A stretch of DNA of 35,131 bases from contig NZ_JABXFD010000222.1 of NCBI RefSeq assembly GCF_013372625.1, positions 1-35,131 on the forward strand, written 5' to 3'. Made by a program: the position numbers and the translations under genes. Positions 6,433 through 15,395 of this stretch are shown here, in pieces. Position 1 is the first letter of the stretch. Every line of letters starts with the position of its first letter. This stretch comes from Actinomadura sp. BRA 177. Its GTDB lineage: Bacteria; Actinomycetota; Actinomycetes; Streptosporangiales; Streptosporangiaceae. The notes beneath the pieces are model-generated. The model did no database searches. It was not told where the DNA came from and worked only from the letters and a program-made list of their open reading frames with translations.

Positions 6433-9400
6433 ATGGGCGGTGACGTGCTCGAACGCTTCTCCCCGGCGACCCGCGCCTGGTTCGCCGGGGCGTTCGCCGC
6501 GCCCACCCCGGCCCAGGCCGGGGCGTGGGAGTCGGTCGCGGGCGGCGACAACACGCTCGTCGTGGCGCCGACGGGGTCCGGCAAGACCCTGGCGGCGTTC
6601 CTGTGGTCGCTCGACCGGCTCGGCACCGAGCCCGTCCCCGACGATCCGCTGCGGCGCTGCCGCGTCCTGTACGTGTCGCCGCTGAAGGCCCTCGCCGTGG
6701 ACGTCGAGCGCAACCTGCGCGCCCCGCTGACCGGCATCCGGCAGGCGGCGCGGCGGCTCGACCTGCCGGAACCGGGCGTCCGGGTCGGGATGCGGTCGGG
6801 CGACACCCCGGCCGACGAGCGCCGCCGGCTCGCCGTCAAGCCGCCGGACATCCTGATCACGACGCCGGAGTCGCTGTTCCTGATCCTCACCTCGCGGGCG
6901 CGCGAGTCGCTGCGCGGCGTCGAGACCGTCATCGTGGACGAGGTGCACGCCGTGGCGGGCACCAAGCGCGGCGCGCACCTGGCGCTCTCCCTCGAACGCC
7001 TCGACGACCTCCTCGAACGGCCCGCGCAGCGCATCGGGTTGTCGGCGACCGTCCGTCCCACGGACGAGGTGGCGGCGTTCCTCGGCGGGACGAGGCCGGC
7101 GGCGGTCGTCCAGCCGCGCTCGGAGAAGGTGTTCGACCTCGACATCGTCGTCCCCGTGGAGGACATGGGCGAAGTCGGCCAGTTCGTGGACGACTCCGGT
7201 ACGGCCGACCCACGCCAGCGCAGTATCTGGCCCCACGTCGAAGACCGCTTGCTCGACCTCATCCAGGCGCACCGCTCGACCCTCGTGTTCGCGAACTCAC
7301 GCCGGCTGGCCGAACGGCTCTGCGGACGGCTGAACGAACTCGCCTACGAACGCGCGGCAGGTGAGACCCTGCCCGAAGACCACTCCCCTGCCGCCACGAT
7401 GGCCCAGGCGGGTGCGGCCAGAGGCGCGCCCATGGAAATCGCCAGAGCGCACCATGGCTCGGTCTCCAAGGAGGAACGGGCCGGCATCGAGAACGCTCTG
7501 AAGGAGGGGCGGCTCCCGGCGGTCGTGGCGACGTCCAGCCTGGAACTGGGCATCGACATGGGCGCCGTCGATCTGGTCGTCCAGGTGGAGTCGCCGCCGT
7601 CGGTGGCCAACGGGCTCCAGCGGGTCGGGCGTGCGGGCCACCAGGTCGGCGCCGTGTCCAAGGGCGTCATCTTCCCCAAGTACCGGGGCGACCTCGTCCA
7701 GACGACGGTGGTGGCCGAACGCATGCGCGGCGGCGAAATCGAGGAGCTGCGGTACCCGCGCAACCCCCTGGACGTCCTCGCGCAGCAGATCGTCGCCATG
7801 GTCTCCATGGACGAATGGACCGTCGACGACCTCGAATCACTCGTCAAACGCGCCGCCCCCTACGCGACCCTGCCGCGTTCGGCCCTGGAGGCGACTCTCG
7901 ACATGCTCGCCGGCCGCTATCCCAGCGACGAGTTCGGCGAACTCCGTCCCCGCCTGGTGTGGGACCGCGTGACCGGCGTCCTGCGCGACCGCCCAGGCGC
8001 GCAGCGTCTCGCGGTCACCAGCGGCGGGACGATCCCGGACCGCGGCCTGTTCGGCGTGTTCCTCGTCGGGGAGAAGTCGTCCCGCGTAGGCGAACTGGAC
8101 GAGGAGATGGTCCACGAGTCGCGTGTCGGCGACGTGTTCGTCCTCGGCGCCAGCTCGTGGCGCATCGAGGACATCACGCCCGACCGTGTACTCGTCTCCC
8201 CCGCGCCCGGTCAGCCCGGAAAGCTCCCGTTCTGGCACGGCGACACACTCGGCCGTCCCGCCGAACTGGGCCGCGCGCTCGGTTCGTTCACCCGCGAGCT
8301 GGCCGGCCTGCCCGCAGAACGGGCCGAGGAGCGGGTATCCGCCGCCGGGCTGGACGCCTGGGCGTCCGCCAACCTCGTGTCGTACCTCGGGGAACAGCGC
8401 GAAGCCACCGGGCACGTCCCCGACGACCGCACGATGGTCGTCGAGCGCTTCCGCGACGAACTCGGCGACTGGCGGATGGTCGTCCACTCCCCGCTGGGTG
8501 CGCGTGTGCACGGGCCCTGGGCCCTCGCCATAGCGGGCCGCCTGCGCGAGCGGTACGGCGTCGACGCACAGGCCATGCACGCCGACGACGGCATCGTCAT
8601 CCGCATCCCCGACATGGACGAGCCGCCCGGCCTCGATCTCGCCGTCTTCGACGCCGACGACATCGAACGCATCGTCGTGGACGAACTGGGCGGCTCCGCC
8701 CTGTTCGCGGCCCGGTTCCGCGAGTGCGCCGCACGTTCGCTGCTGCTGCCGCGCCGCCGTCCCGACAAGCGCATGCCGCTCTGGCAGCAGCGCAAGCGCG
8801 CCGCGCAGCTCCTCGCCGTCGCGAGCAAGTACCCGTCGTTCCCGATCGTCCTGGAGACGATGCGGGAGTGTCTGCAGGACGTGTTCGACGTCCCCGGCCT
8901 GGTGCAGCTCATGCGCGACCTGTCGGGACGCAAGGTCCGCATGGTCGAGGTGGAGACACCCGAGCCGTCCCCCTACGCGCGCTCCCTGCTCTTCCACTAC
9001 GTCGGCGCGTTCATGTACGAGGGCGACTCCCCGCTCGCCGAACGCCGCGCCCAAGCACTCGCGCTCGACTCCGCACTGCTCGCCGAACTCCTCGGCCAGG
9101 CCGATCTTCGCGAGCTGCTCGACCCCGACGCGGTCGCCGAAACCGAACGCGAACTCCAGCGCCTGGCCCCCGACCGCCGCGCCCGCGACCTGGAGGGCGT
9201 AGCCGACCTCCTCCGCACCCTCGGCCCCCTGACCACGGCCGAGGCCGCCGAACGCACCCTCCCCGCCGGCGCACCCGCGGGTGAGGCTGAGGCGGCGCCG
9301 CCCGCCCCCGACGGCGTGGTGGGGCGGTGGCTGGTCGAACTCGAAGGGACGCGGCGGGCGATCCGGGTGCGGGTCGGCGGGGAGGAGCGGTGGGCGGCGA

Positions 9401-11037
9401 TCGAGGACGCCGGGCGGCTGCGCGACGCGCTCGGGGCGCCGCTGCCCGTGGGCGTCCCCGAGGCGTTCCTGGAACCGGTGGACGATCCGCTCGGCGATCT
9501 GGTCTCCCGCTACGCGCGCACGCACGGGCCGTTCCGGGCGGACGAGGCCGCCGCGCGCTTCGGGCTGGGCGTCGCCGTGGTCGTCGAGACGCTGCGGCGG
9601 CTGGCGGGCGCGGGACGGATCGTCGAGGGCGAGTTCCTGCCCGTCGAGGCGGTGGCCGGCCCGCTGACGACCGAATGGTGCGATACCGGCGTCCTGCGGA
9701 TGCTGCGGCGGCGCAGCCTGGCGCGGCTGCGGGCCGAGGTGGAGCCGTCGCCGCCGGAGTCGCTCGGCAGTTTCCTGCCGGTCTGGCACGGCATATCCGG
9801 CGGGTCCCGGTTGCGCGGCATCGACGCGCTCGTCCAGGCGATCGAGCAACTGCAGGGCGCGGCCGTCCCCGCGTCGGCGCTGGAGTCGCTGGTCCTGCCG
9901 TCGCGGGTGCCCGGCTACAGCCCGGCCATGCTGGACGAGCTGACGTCCGCGGGCGAGGTCGTGTGGGCGGGCCAGGGCGGCCTGCCGGGCGGCGACGGAT
10001 GGGTCGCGCTCTACCTGGCCGACACCGCGCCGCTCCTCATGCCGGAGCCCGCCGAAATCACCCTCACGCCCGTGCACGAGGCCGTGCTGGACGCGCTGGG
10101 CGACGGCGGCGCCCACTTCTTCCGCACGCTGTCCGACCGGGTGAACAAGGACGTCACCGCCAACGACGCCGACCTGGTGACCGCCGTGTGGGACCTCGTG
10201 TGGTCCGGCCACCTGACCAACGACACGATGGCGCCGCTGCGGGCCGCACTAGGGTCCGGCCGTCCGACGCACCGTTCCCGAACAACGCGGCGCGGCCGAC
10301 CTGTCCTGCCGTCGCGGACGGGCCCGCCCACGGTCGCCGGACGCTGGTGGCCGCTCCCCGAACGCGAGACCACGGCGACGCTGCGCAGCCATGCCCTCGC
10401 CGAGGCGCTGCTGGAGCGGTACGGCATCGTCATACGCGGCGCCGTCGCGGCCGAACGCACCCCCGGTGGGTTCTCCGCCGTCTACCCGGTGCTGCGCGCG
10501 TTCGAGGAGACGGGCCGATGCCGCCGGGGCTACTTCGTCGAGGGTCTGGGAGCCGCCCAGTTCGCCCTGCCGGGCGCGGTCGACAGGCTCCGCGCACTCC
10601 GTCCCACGGCCGCTCCCCCGGACGACATCTCCGCACTCTGGGAGACACCACGCAAACCCGACGTCCGCGCCCTCGTCCTGGCCGCCGCCGACCCCGCCAA
10701 CCCGTACGGGGCGGCGCTGCCCTGGCCGGGACGCGACGACGAGGTCGCCAGCGGCCACAAGCCGGGCCGCAAGGCGGGCGCCCTGGTCGTGCTGATCGAG
10801 GGCCGCCTCGTCCTCTACGTCGAACGCGGCGGCCGCACTCTCCTCACCTGGGACGACGACCCGCAGATCCTGCAACCCGCCGTGGACGCCCTGGCCCTGG
10901 CCGTCCGCGAGGGCGCCCTCGGCAAGCTGACCGTCGAACGCGCCGACGGCGAGTCGATCAACGACTCCCCCCTGGCCGCCGCCCTCGAAGCAGCCGGCTT
11001 CCACCCGACCCCCCGCGGCCTCCGCCTCCGCTCCTGA
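6433..11037 (+). CDS. lhr: Lhr-type ATP-dependent DNA helicase
   Basis: Lhr (large helicase-related) is a superfamily 2, 3'-to-5' single-strand DNA translocase and DNA/RNA-DNA helicase linked to repair. The 1534-aa length is that of full-length bacterial Lhr, with the helicase core plus the long C-terminal domain. The core shows Walker A APTGSGKT (45-52), DEVH (169-172), SAT (204-206), a motif-V-like segment (VVATSSLELGIDMG) and motif VI QRVGRAGHQ. The Lhr-specific region follows (around VSMDEWTVDDLESLVKRAAPYATLP), then the C-terminal domain with winged-helix-like stretches such as GPFRADEAAARFGLGVAVV. The ATG at 6433 was chosen because GGAGG lies about 11 nt upstream and homologues begin with an equivalent LERFSPATRAWF segment. 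It may act alone; the next plus-strand gene is far away. Its 3' end overlaps a small antisense ORF. Confidence 0.95.
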   Translation: MGGDVLERFSPATRAWFAGAFAAPTPAQAGAWESVAGGDNTLVVAPTGSGKTLAAFLWSLDRLGTEPVPDDPLRRCRVLYVSPLKALAVDVERNLRAPLTGIRQAARRLDLPEPGVRVGMRSGDTPADERRRLAVKPPDILITTPESLFLILTSRARESLRGVETVIVDEVHAVAGTKRGAHLALSLERLDDLLERPAQRIGLSATVRPTDEVAAFLGGTRPAAVVQPRSEKVFDLDIVVPVEDMGEVGQFVDDSGTADPRQRSIWPHVEDRLLDLIQAHRSTLVFANSRRLAERLCGRLNELAYERAAGETLPEDHSPAATMAQAGAARGAPMEIARAHHGSVSKEERAGIENALKEGRLPAVVATSSLELGIDMGAVDLVVQVESPPSVANGLQRVGRAGHQVGAVSKGVIFPKYRGDLVQTTVVAERMRGGEIEELRYPRNPLDVLAQQIVAMVSMDEWTVDDLESLVKRAAPYATLPRSALEATLDMLAGRYPSDEFGELRPRLVWDRVTGVLRDRPGAQRLAVTSGGTIPDRGLFGVFLVGEKSSRVGELDEEMVHESRVGDVFVLGASSWRIEDITPDRVLVSPAPGQPGKLPFWHGDTLGRPAELGRALGSFTRELAGLPAERAEERVSAAGLDAWASANLVSYLGEQREATGHVPDDRTMVVERFRDELGDWRMVVHSPLGARVHGPWALAIAGRLRERYGVDAQAMHADDGIVIRIPDMDEPPGLDLAVFDADDIERIVVDELGGSALFAARFRECAARSLLLPRRRPDKRMPLWQQRKRAAQLLAVASKYPSFPIVLETMRECLQDVFDVPGLVQLMRDLSGRKVRMVEVETPEPSPYARSLLFHYVGAFMYEGDSPLAERRAQALALDSALLAELLGQADLRELLDPDAVAETERELQRLAPDRRARDLEGVADLLRTLGPLTTAEAAERTLPAGAPAGEAEAAPPAPDGVVGRWLVELEGTRRAIRVRVGGEERWAAIEDAGRLRDALGAPLPVGVPEAFLEPVDDPLGDLVSRYARTHGPFRADEAAARFGLGVAVVVETLRRLAGAGRIVEGEFLPVEAVAGPLTTEWCDTGVLRMLRRRSLARLRAEVEPSPPESLGSFLPVWHGISGGSRLRGIDALVQAIEQLQGAAVPASALESLVLPSRVPGYSPAMLDELTSAGEVVWAGQGGLPGGDGWVALYLADTAPLLMPEPAEITLTPVHEAVLDALGDGGAHFFRTLSDRVNKDVTANDADLVTAVWDLVWSGHLTNDTMAPLRAALGSGRPTHRSRTTRRGRPVLPSRTGPPTVAGRWWPLPERETTATLRSHALAEALLERYGIVIRGAVAAERTPGGFSAVYPVLRAFEETGRCRRGYFVEGLGAAQFALPGAVDRLRALRPTAAPPDDISALWETPRKPDVRALVLAAADPANPYGAALPWPGRDDEVASGHKPGRKAGALVVLIEGRLVLYVERGGRTLLTWDDDPQILQPAVDALALAVREGALGKLTVERADGESINDSPLAAALEAAGFHPTPRGLRLRS

Positions 11038-11161
11038 CAGTACGAAGGGCCACCTTGACCGCGGCGGCGCACATCACGACGCCCACCGGTGACAGCGCGG
11101 CGAGCGTGCTGCCGAACATCAGCCGGCCCCAGGGCGGCGTGAGGTAGGGCTCTTCCTGCAC
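10958..11161 (-). CDS. Small single-pass membrane protein (hypothetical)
   Basis: Downstream of secA2 on the same strand is a short frame whose first ~40 codons have strongly G/C third positions, as real genes here do. The predicted product begins near QEEPYLTPPWGRLMFGS and has one hydrophobic stretch of about 25 residues (LMFGSTLAALSPVGVV, then MCAAAVKVAL). The remainder is Gly/Arg-rich and lies antisense to the last ~80 bases of lhr, where codon bias fades, so the true C-terminus is uncertain. The GTG at 11161 is the only plausible start after the secA2 stop and lacks a clear ribosome binding site; translational coupling to secA2 (24-nt gap) could explain this. I do not recognise the family. 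A function with SecA2 is only suggested by adjacency. Confidence 0.45.
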   Translation of the reverse strand: MQEEPYLTPPWGRLMFGSTLAALSPVGVVMCAAAVKVALRTVRSGGGGRGGSGGSRLLRGRRPGGSR

Positions 11162-11184
11162 GGGCGCGGTCGTGGCGTTCAGCG

Positions 11185-13509
11185 TCAGCGGCTCTTGAAC
11201 ATGGTGATCAGGCCGCGGAGGGCTCGTTCGTCGAGGGTGCCGAAGGGGTTGTCGTGGACAAGGTACGTCCACGTCGCGGAGGGGCGTTGCAGGCCGGCGG
11301 CGTCCAGGTCGATGCCGTCTTCGGTGGCGGTGAGTGCCTCGAAGACCTCCACTGAGCGTTTCCGGGCGTCGGAGAGCAGGCGTTTGCCTGCGGGTACGGC
11401 CTCGCGGTTGAACTCGACCAGCGGGTCGAGGCCGCGGCCGAGGGAGCGCAGGTGGATGCCCTCGCGCAGGTCGGCCAGGTAGGCGAGGTGCTCGGCCCAG
11501 CAGCGGTCCAGCTGGTAGAGGACGACCTGGCGCGCGGCGGCGGCCACGGCTTCAGCGCCGGCGATCTTCGTGAGTTCGGCGTGCTTGCCGGGGGCGGACG
11601 CGGCCATGGCCTTGTCGGCGGCGTCGCCGGTCAGGACGGCGTCGCGTTCGGTGAGCAGTTCGCGGCGCTGCAGCCCGATCAGGTGGTTGTAGCGCCAGGT
11701 GTTGCGGTGCAGTTCGAGGTCGACGCCTTCGGCGACGCGCTGGGCGTGGCCGACGATCCAGTGCGCGCCCTTGTCGGTGATGAGGCCGTCGTCGTCTGAG
11801 GGCGCCTTGCTCTTCTCGTCGGGGGCGTAGCGGGTGACGAGGTCGTCCTGGAGGCTGGTGAAGAAGACGGAGGCGCCGGGGTCGCCCTGGCGGCCGGCGC
11901 GGCCGCGGAGCTGGTCGTCCAGGCGGCTGCTGTGGTAGCGGCCCGTGCCGATGACCAGCAGGCCGCCGGCCTCCGCGACGCGGTCGTGGTCGGAGCCGGG
12001 CGTGTCGGCGGGCGCGGTGCCGGGCGCGGCGGGCGGGCTGCCGCCGAGGCGGATGTCGGTGCCGCGGCCCGCCATCTGGGTGGAGACGGTGATCGCGCCG
12101 TACGCGCCGGCCTCGGCGATGATCGCGGCCTCCTCGGCGTCGTTCTTGGCGTTGAGGACGACCCGGTCGAGCCCGGCGCGGGCGAGGCTGCGGGCGAGGC
12201 GCTCGGACTCGGCGACGTCGCCGGTGCCGATCAGCACCGGGCGGCCGGCGGCGTGCGCGGCGGTGACCTCCTCGACGATCGCGACCTCCTTGTCGGCGGC
12301 GGTCGCGTAGAGGCGGTCCGGGCGGTCGTCGCGGACGCAGGGCCGGTTCGGCGGGACCACCGCGATCTGCAGGGAGTAGAACTCGGTCAGCTGGCCGGAA
12401 ACGGCCATCGCGGTGCCGGTCATGCCGCACCGGACCGGATAGCGGCCGATCAGCTCCTGGACGGTGATCGAGTCGAGGATCTCGCCGCTCGGGGACGCTT
12501 CGAGGGCCTCCTTGGCCTCGACCGCGGACTGCAGGCCGTCCGGCCAGCGCTGCAGGAGCGCGACCCGGCCGCGCGATTCGCTGATCAGTTTCACCGCGCC
12601 GTCCCGGACGATGTAGTCCACGTCGCGGTGCAGCAGGACTTCGGCGTGCAGGGCCACGTTCACGGCGGTGAGCGTGCGCAGGTTCTCGGCGGCGTAGAGG
12701 TCGAGGCCGAGGACGCGCTCCACCTCGCGCGTCCCGGCGGACGTGAGCTGGACGTTCCGCGCCTCGTCGTCGGTCGCGTAGTGCAGGCCGGGCCGCAGCC
12801 GCCGGACGAGGTCGGCGTACCGGGGGTCGGCGGCGTCGAGGTCGGCGGCGCCGGCGAGGACGAGCGGCACCATGGCCTCGTCCACCAGCACCGAGTCGGC
12901 CTCGTCGATCAGCGCGACCGACGGCGCGGGCAGGACCTGGTCGCCGGCGGAGGTCGCGAGCCGGTCTCTGAGCAGGTCGAACCCGACCTCGCTGACCGGC
13001 GCGTAGGTCACGTCGGCCGCGTACGCCGCCCGCCGCTCGGCGGGCGTGGACGACTGCCCGACCCAGCCGACGGTGACGCCCAGCATCGCGTACAGCGGCC
13101 CCATCCATTCGGCGTCGCGCCGTGCCAGGTAGTCGTTGACCGACATCACGTGGACCCGGCGGCCGCGCAACGCGTACCCGGCGGCGGCGAGGGCACCGGA
13201 CAGGGTCTTGCCCTCGCCGGTGGCCATCTCGGCGACGTGCCCGGACAGCAGCGCCAGCGTCCCGATCAGCTGGACGTCGAACGGCCGCTCACCCAGCGTG
13301 CGGCGGGCGGCCTCCCGGCCGAGGGCGCACAGCTCGGCGAGGTCCTCCTTCTCCCGGAGGACGGACGCGGCGGCGGTCAGCTCGGCGTCGGACAGCTCCC
13401 GGACGCGGGACTCCCGCTTGCCCGCCCCGTCCACCAGGGCGCGGAAGGGCGCCAGGTCGGCGCTGCCCGGCTTCTGGACGAGCCGCCGCAGCCGGTCACG
13501 CAGCGCCAT
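11185..13509 (-). CDS. secA2: Accessory Sec translocase ATPase SecA2
   Basis: SecA-type ATPases push unfolded preproteins through SecYEG. This 774-aa protein is shorter than housekeeping SecA (about 900 or more) and lacks the C-terminal Cys-rich zinc motif that binds SecB, which fits the accessory SecA2 class. NBD1 has MATGEGKT (95-102) and DEAD (202-205). The preprotein cross-linking region follows, then NBD2 with STQMAGRGTDIRLGG and DQLRGRAGRQGDPGAS. The ATG at 13509 has GAGGGA 7 nt upstream. A perfect 8-bp-arm inverted repeat (13565-13589) sits in its promoter region. A small membrane-protein ORF follows downstream. In mycobacteria SecA2 exports a limited set of proteins; the clients here are unknown. 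Confidence 0.93.
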   Translation of the reverse strand: MALRDRLRRLVQKPGSADLAPFRALVDGAGKRESRVRELSDAELTAAASVLREKEDLAELCALGREAARRTLGERPFDVQLIGTLALLSGHVAEMATGEGKTLSGALAAAGYALRGRRVHVMSVNDYLARRDAEWMGPLYAMLGVTVGWVGQSSTPAERRAAYAADVTYAPVSEVGFDLLRDRLATSAGDQVLPAPSVALIDEADSVLVDEAMVPLVLAGAADLDAADPRYADLVRRLRPGLHYATDDEARNVQLTSAGTREVERVLGLDLYAAENLRTLTAVNVALHAEVLLHRDVDYIVRDGAVKLISESRGRVALLQRWPDGLQSAVEAKEALEASPSGEILDSITVQELIGRYPVRCGMTGTAMAVSGQLTEFYSLQIAVVPPNRPCVRDDRPDRLYATAADKEVAIVEEVTAAHAAGRPVLIGTGDVAESERLARSLARAGLDRVVLNAKNDAEEAAIIAEAGAYGAITVSTQMAGRGTDIRLGGSPPAAPGTAPADTPGSDHDRVAEAGGLLVIGTGRYHSSRLDDQLRGRAGRQGDPGASVFFTSLQDDLVTRYAPDEKSKAPSDDDGLITDKGAHWIVGHAQRVAEGVDLELHRNTWRYNHLIGLQRRELLTERDAVLTGDAADKAMAASAPGKHAELTKIAGAEAVAAAARQVVLYQLDRCWAEHLAYLADLREGIHLRSLGRGLDPLVEFNREAVPAGKRLLSDARKRSVEVFEALTATEDGIDLDAAGLQRPSATWTYLVHDNPFGTLDERALRGLITMFKSR

Positions 13510-13564
13510 CGCGGTCCCTCGGTTCTTCGCTCACGGTCCCCCCAACGGCGGATACGGCACGGTC

Positions 13565-13589
13565 GTTCCCCCATGATCTCAGGGGGAAC
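13565..13589. promoter_or_regulatory. Perfect inverted repeat upstream of secA2
   Basis: GTTCCCCC (13565-13572) and GGGGGAAC (13582-13589) are exact reverse complements separated by 9 nt. The repeat lies 56-80 bp before the secA2 start, where a promoter is expected. It could be an operator for a dimeric repressor or a hairpin in the 5' leader; nothing in the window identifies the regulator. Confidence 0.5.
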
Positions 13590-13698
13590 CCGGTGGGCCT
13601 CCCGCGCGTTCTACGCTCTTGGTCTGAGCCCGATTTCATTCCTCGGACGGATCCCCCGCACCCCTCTCGTTTGAGAGCATGAGGGCATCACGGGGTTT

Positions 13699-13726
13699 GC
13701 GGTGGCCAAGGGGAAAGCGCCACCGC
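13699..13726 (+). other. Hairpin in the leader of the 44-codon ORF
   Basis: GCGGTGG (13699-13705) and CCACCGC (13720-13726) form a perfect 7-bp stem with a 14-nt loop. The element ends 16 nt before the ATG of the small ORF at 13743, so it could affect its translation. The function is inferred. Confidence 0.4.
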
Positions 13727-13742
13727 GGAACGGGGTTCAGGC

Positions 13743-13877
13743 ATGACACCTACGGCACGGAAGGCAGCCGCGCTCCGGCGCAAGCGCCAGATCATCAGTC
13801 AGACCGTCATCGACCGCGCGCTGAACGACCCGCGGCGCCACAAGGAGGCCGTCGTCGCGGCGGCGTCCGCCAAGTAG
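13743..13877 (+). CDS. Small basic protein of 44 residues (hypothetical)
   Basis: This short frame has ATG at 13743 and TAG at 13875-13877. About 40 of its 44 codons end in G or C, matching real genes here. The product is Lys/Arg-rich at its N-terminus (RKAAALRRKRQ), then forms a probable helix (SQTVIDRALNDPRRHKEAVV) and ends in Ala-rich sequence. Such composition suggests a small nucleic-acid or ribosome-associated protein, but no family is recognised. The ribosome binding site is weak (CGGGG about 9 nt upstream), and a hairpin precedes it. A strong terminator-like hairpin follows 30 bp downstream, supporting an independent transcript. Confidence 0.5.
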   Translation: MTPTARKAAALRRKRQIISQTVIDRALNDPRRHKEAVVAAASAK

Positions 13878-13907
13878 CCGCGTACAGGAACGCTCCGCGC
13901 AACGGAA

Positions 13908-13939
13908 AAGCGCCCCCCGCCGCCCGGCCGGGGGCGCTT
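13908..13939. terminator. Bidirectional terminator between the 44-codon ORF and the ROK gene
   Basis: AAGCGCCCCC (13908-13917) pairs perfectly with GGGGGCGCTT (13930-13939) across a 12-nt loop. A-rich bases precede it and TTCCCGTTTCT follows. It lies between two convergent genes (stops at 13877 and 13947) and fits a shared intrinsic terminator. Confidence 0.75.
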
Positions 13940-13946
13940 CCCGTTT

Positions 13947-15142
13947 CTAGGACGCCCCGTCCGCCGAGAAGACGTCGTCGCGGGCCTTCTGCAGCGCGGC
14001 GTACAGGGCACCGCGCAGCACGGCGTTGCCCTCCACCTCGGTCACGGCCACGGTCGGCCGGGTCGGGCTGATCCGGCCGACGACCCGCTCGATGCGGGCG
14101 GCGAGGGGCCGGCCGCCGGCCCGGCCGAGGCTGCCCGCCAGCACCACGAGCCCCGGGTCCAGGACGATGTTGACCGAGGTCACGCCGTAGGAGATGCGGG
14201 TGGCGAGCTCGTCCAGGAACGCCCCGCCGCGGTCCTCGTCGGCGGCGGCCGCGCTGACGCAGTCGAACGCGGTGGCCCCGGTCATCCCGTGCTCGTGGGC
14301 GAGGGCCCGGACGGCGTCGTCGGCGTCCCGCGCGCCGTAGCCGCCGGCGATGGTCGGCTTGTTCCAGGTCGTCGACTCGGTGACGCCCTCGTCCTTCGGG
14401 CCGCGGCGGGCACCGGCAGGTAGCCGATCTCCCCGGCGCCGCCCCACCGGCCGCGGTGCAGCCGGCCGCCGAGCGTGACCGACAGGCCCATGCCGCGGTC
14501 GAACCACATCAGCGCGAAGTCGTCGGCGTCCCGCGCGGCGCCGTAGGCCCGCTCGGCGATGGCGGCGAGGTTGACGTCGTTCTCGATGGTCACCGGCCGG
14601 CGCAGGTCGGTGCGCAGCGCGGCGAGGACGCCCTCGTGCCAGGACGGCAGGTCGAAGGCGAACTGGACGTCGCCGGAGCGCGGGTCGACGACGCCGGGCG
14701 TCCCGATGACGAAGGCGCTCAGCTTCGACACCGCGACCTTGGCGGAGCGGCAGGCCTTGACGACGGCGTTGTGCACCGCCTTCACCGGCTCGTCGGCGCC
14801 GTTCGGGTCCACGGTGACCTCGGCGGTGAGGTGCCCGGTGATGTCGGCGACGCCGGCGGTGATCCCGTCCGGCCCGACCTCCAGCCCGGCGACGTAGGCG
14901 CTGGACGGGACGACGGCGTACAGGGCGGCGTTGGGCCCCCGTCCCCCGGCCTGCTCGCCGACGACCGAGACGAGCCCGCGGTCCTCCAGTCTCGACAACA
15001 GCTGCGAGGCGGTTACCTTCGATAGCCCGGTGTGCTCACCGATCTGCGCGCGGGTCAGCGGGCCCTGCTCGACGAGCAGGTCCAGCGCCGCGCGGTCGTT
15101 GAGCTCACGCAGCAGCCTCGGCGTTCCCGGGCGTCTGGCCAT
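13947..15142 (-). pseudogene. ROK family transcriptional regulator, frameshifted
   Basis: ROK repressors bind operators of sugar genes and release them when a sugar or sugar phosphate is bound. The N-terminal winged helix-turn-helix (about 14-65, LTRAQIGEHTGLSKVTASQLLSRL) is followed by an actin-like ROK domain with GTPGVVDPRSG and GGAGEIGYLPV. After that, near 14397-14420, the coding frame changes: the next segment (GPKDEGVTESTTWNKPTIAGGYG to the end) is in another frame. The full span is 1196 bp, one base short of 399 codons, so a single missing base explains it, giving an expected protein of about 398 aa. The site is a run of C/G triplets, so sequencing error is a real alternative to true gene loss. 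The usual ROK zinc motif (C-x-C-G-x2-G-C) is not seen after the GEIG segment. It diverges from the binding-protein gene and is its likely regulator. Confidence 0.85.
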
Positions 15143-15168
15143 GCCGGCCCCCTCGATGTCTCAATCCG

Positions 15169-15210
15169 CTAACGAGCAGTTTTGTTTAGGAAAGTTTCTT
15201 GTTAGTTTAC
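15169..15210. promoter_or_regulatory. AT-rich operator region between the ROK gene and the sugar ABC operon
   Basis: A markedly AT-rich patch in GC-rich DNA holds TTTAGGAAAG followed by TTTCTTGTTAG. It contains the near-palindrome AGGAAA-G-TTTCTT (about 15188-15200) and outer repeats CTAAC (15169-15173) and GTTAG (15201-15205). Its position 30-70 bp before the ROK start and upstream of the ABC operon suggests an autoregulated ROK operator. The rest of 15211-15395 is GC-rich spacer with no ORF I can support. Confidence 0.55.
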
Positions 15211-15395
15211 GCCCAAGCGCCGACCGGTCCGGTACCCCGGGCCGGGGGCGCGCGCAACGCGCGGACTGGCGAGCAGGGCGCCCGCGAGCGATGCGAAAGC
15301 GAGAGGGACATGGCCGAGACCTTAAAGGGTCGGGGCCGTATCCCTGGCACGCGGGCCACAAGGCCGCGCGAGGCGACGCCGGAAAGGATCCCCCA

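Noticed and set aside
6313..7272. N-terminal extension of the hydrolase frame
   Set aside because: The extension is antisense to lhr, rich in Arg/Gly/Asp and lacks domain similarity; the ATG at 6312 has a proper ribosome site.
7837..10212. 791-codon minus-strand open frame inside lhr
   Set aside because: It is fully antisense to a recognisable helicase gene and has shadow-type composition.
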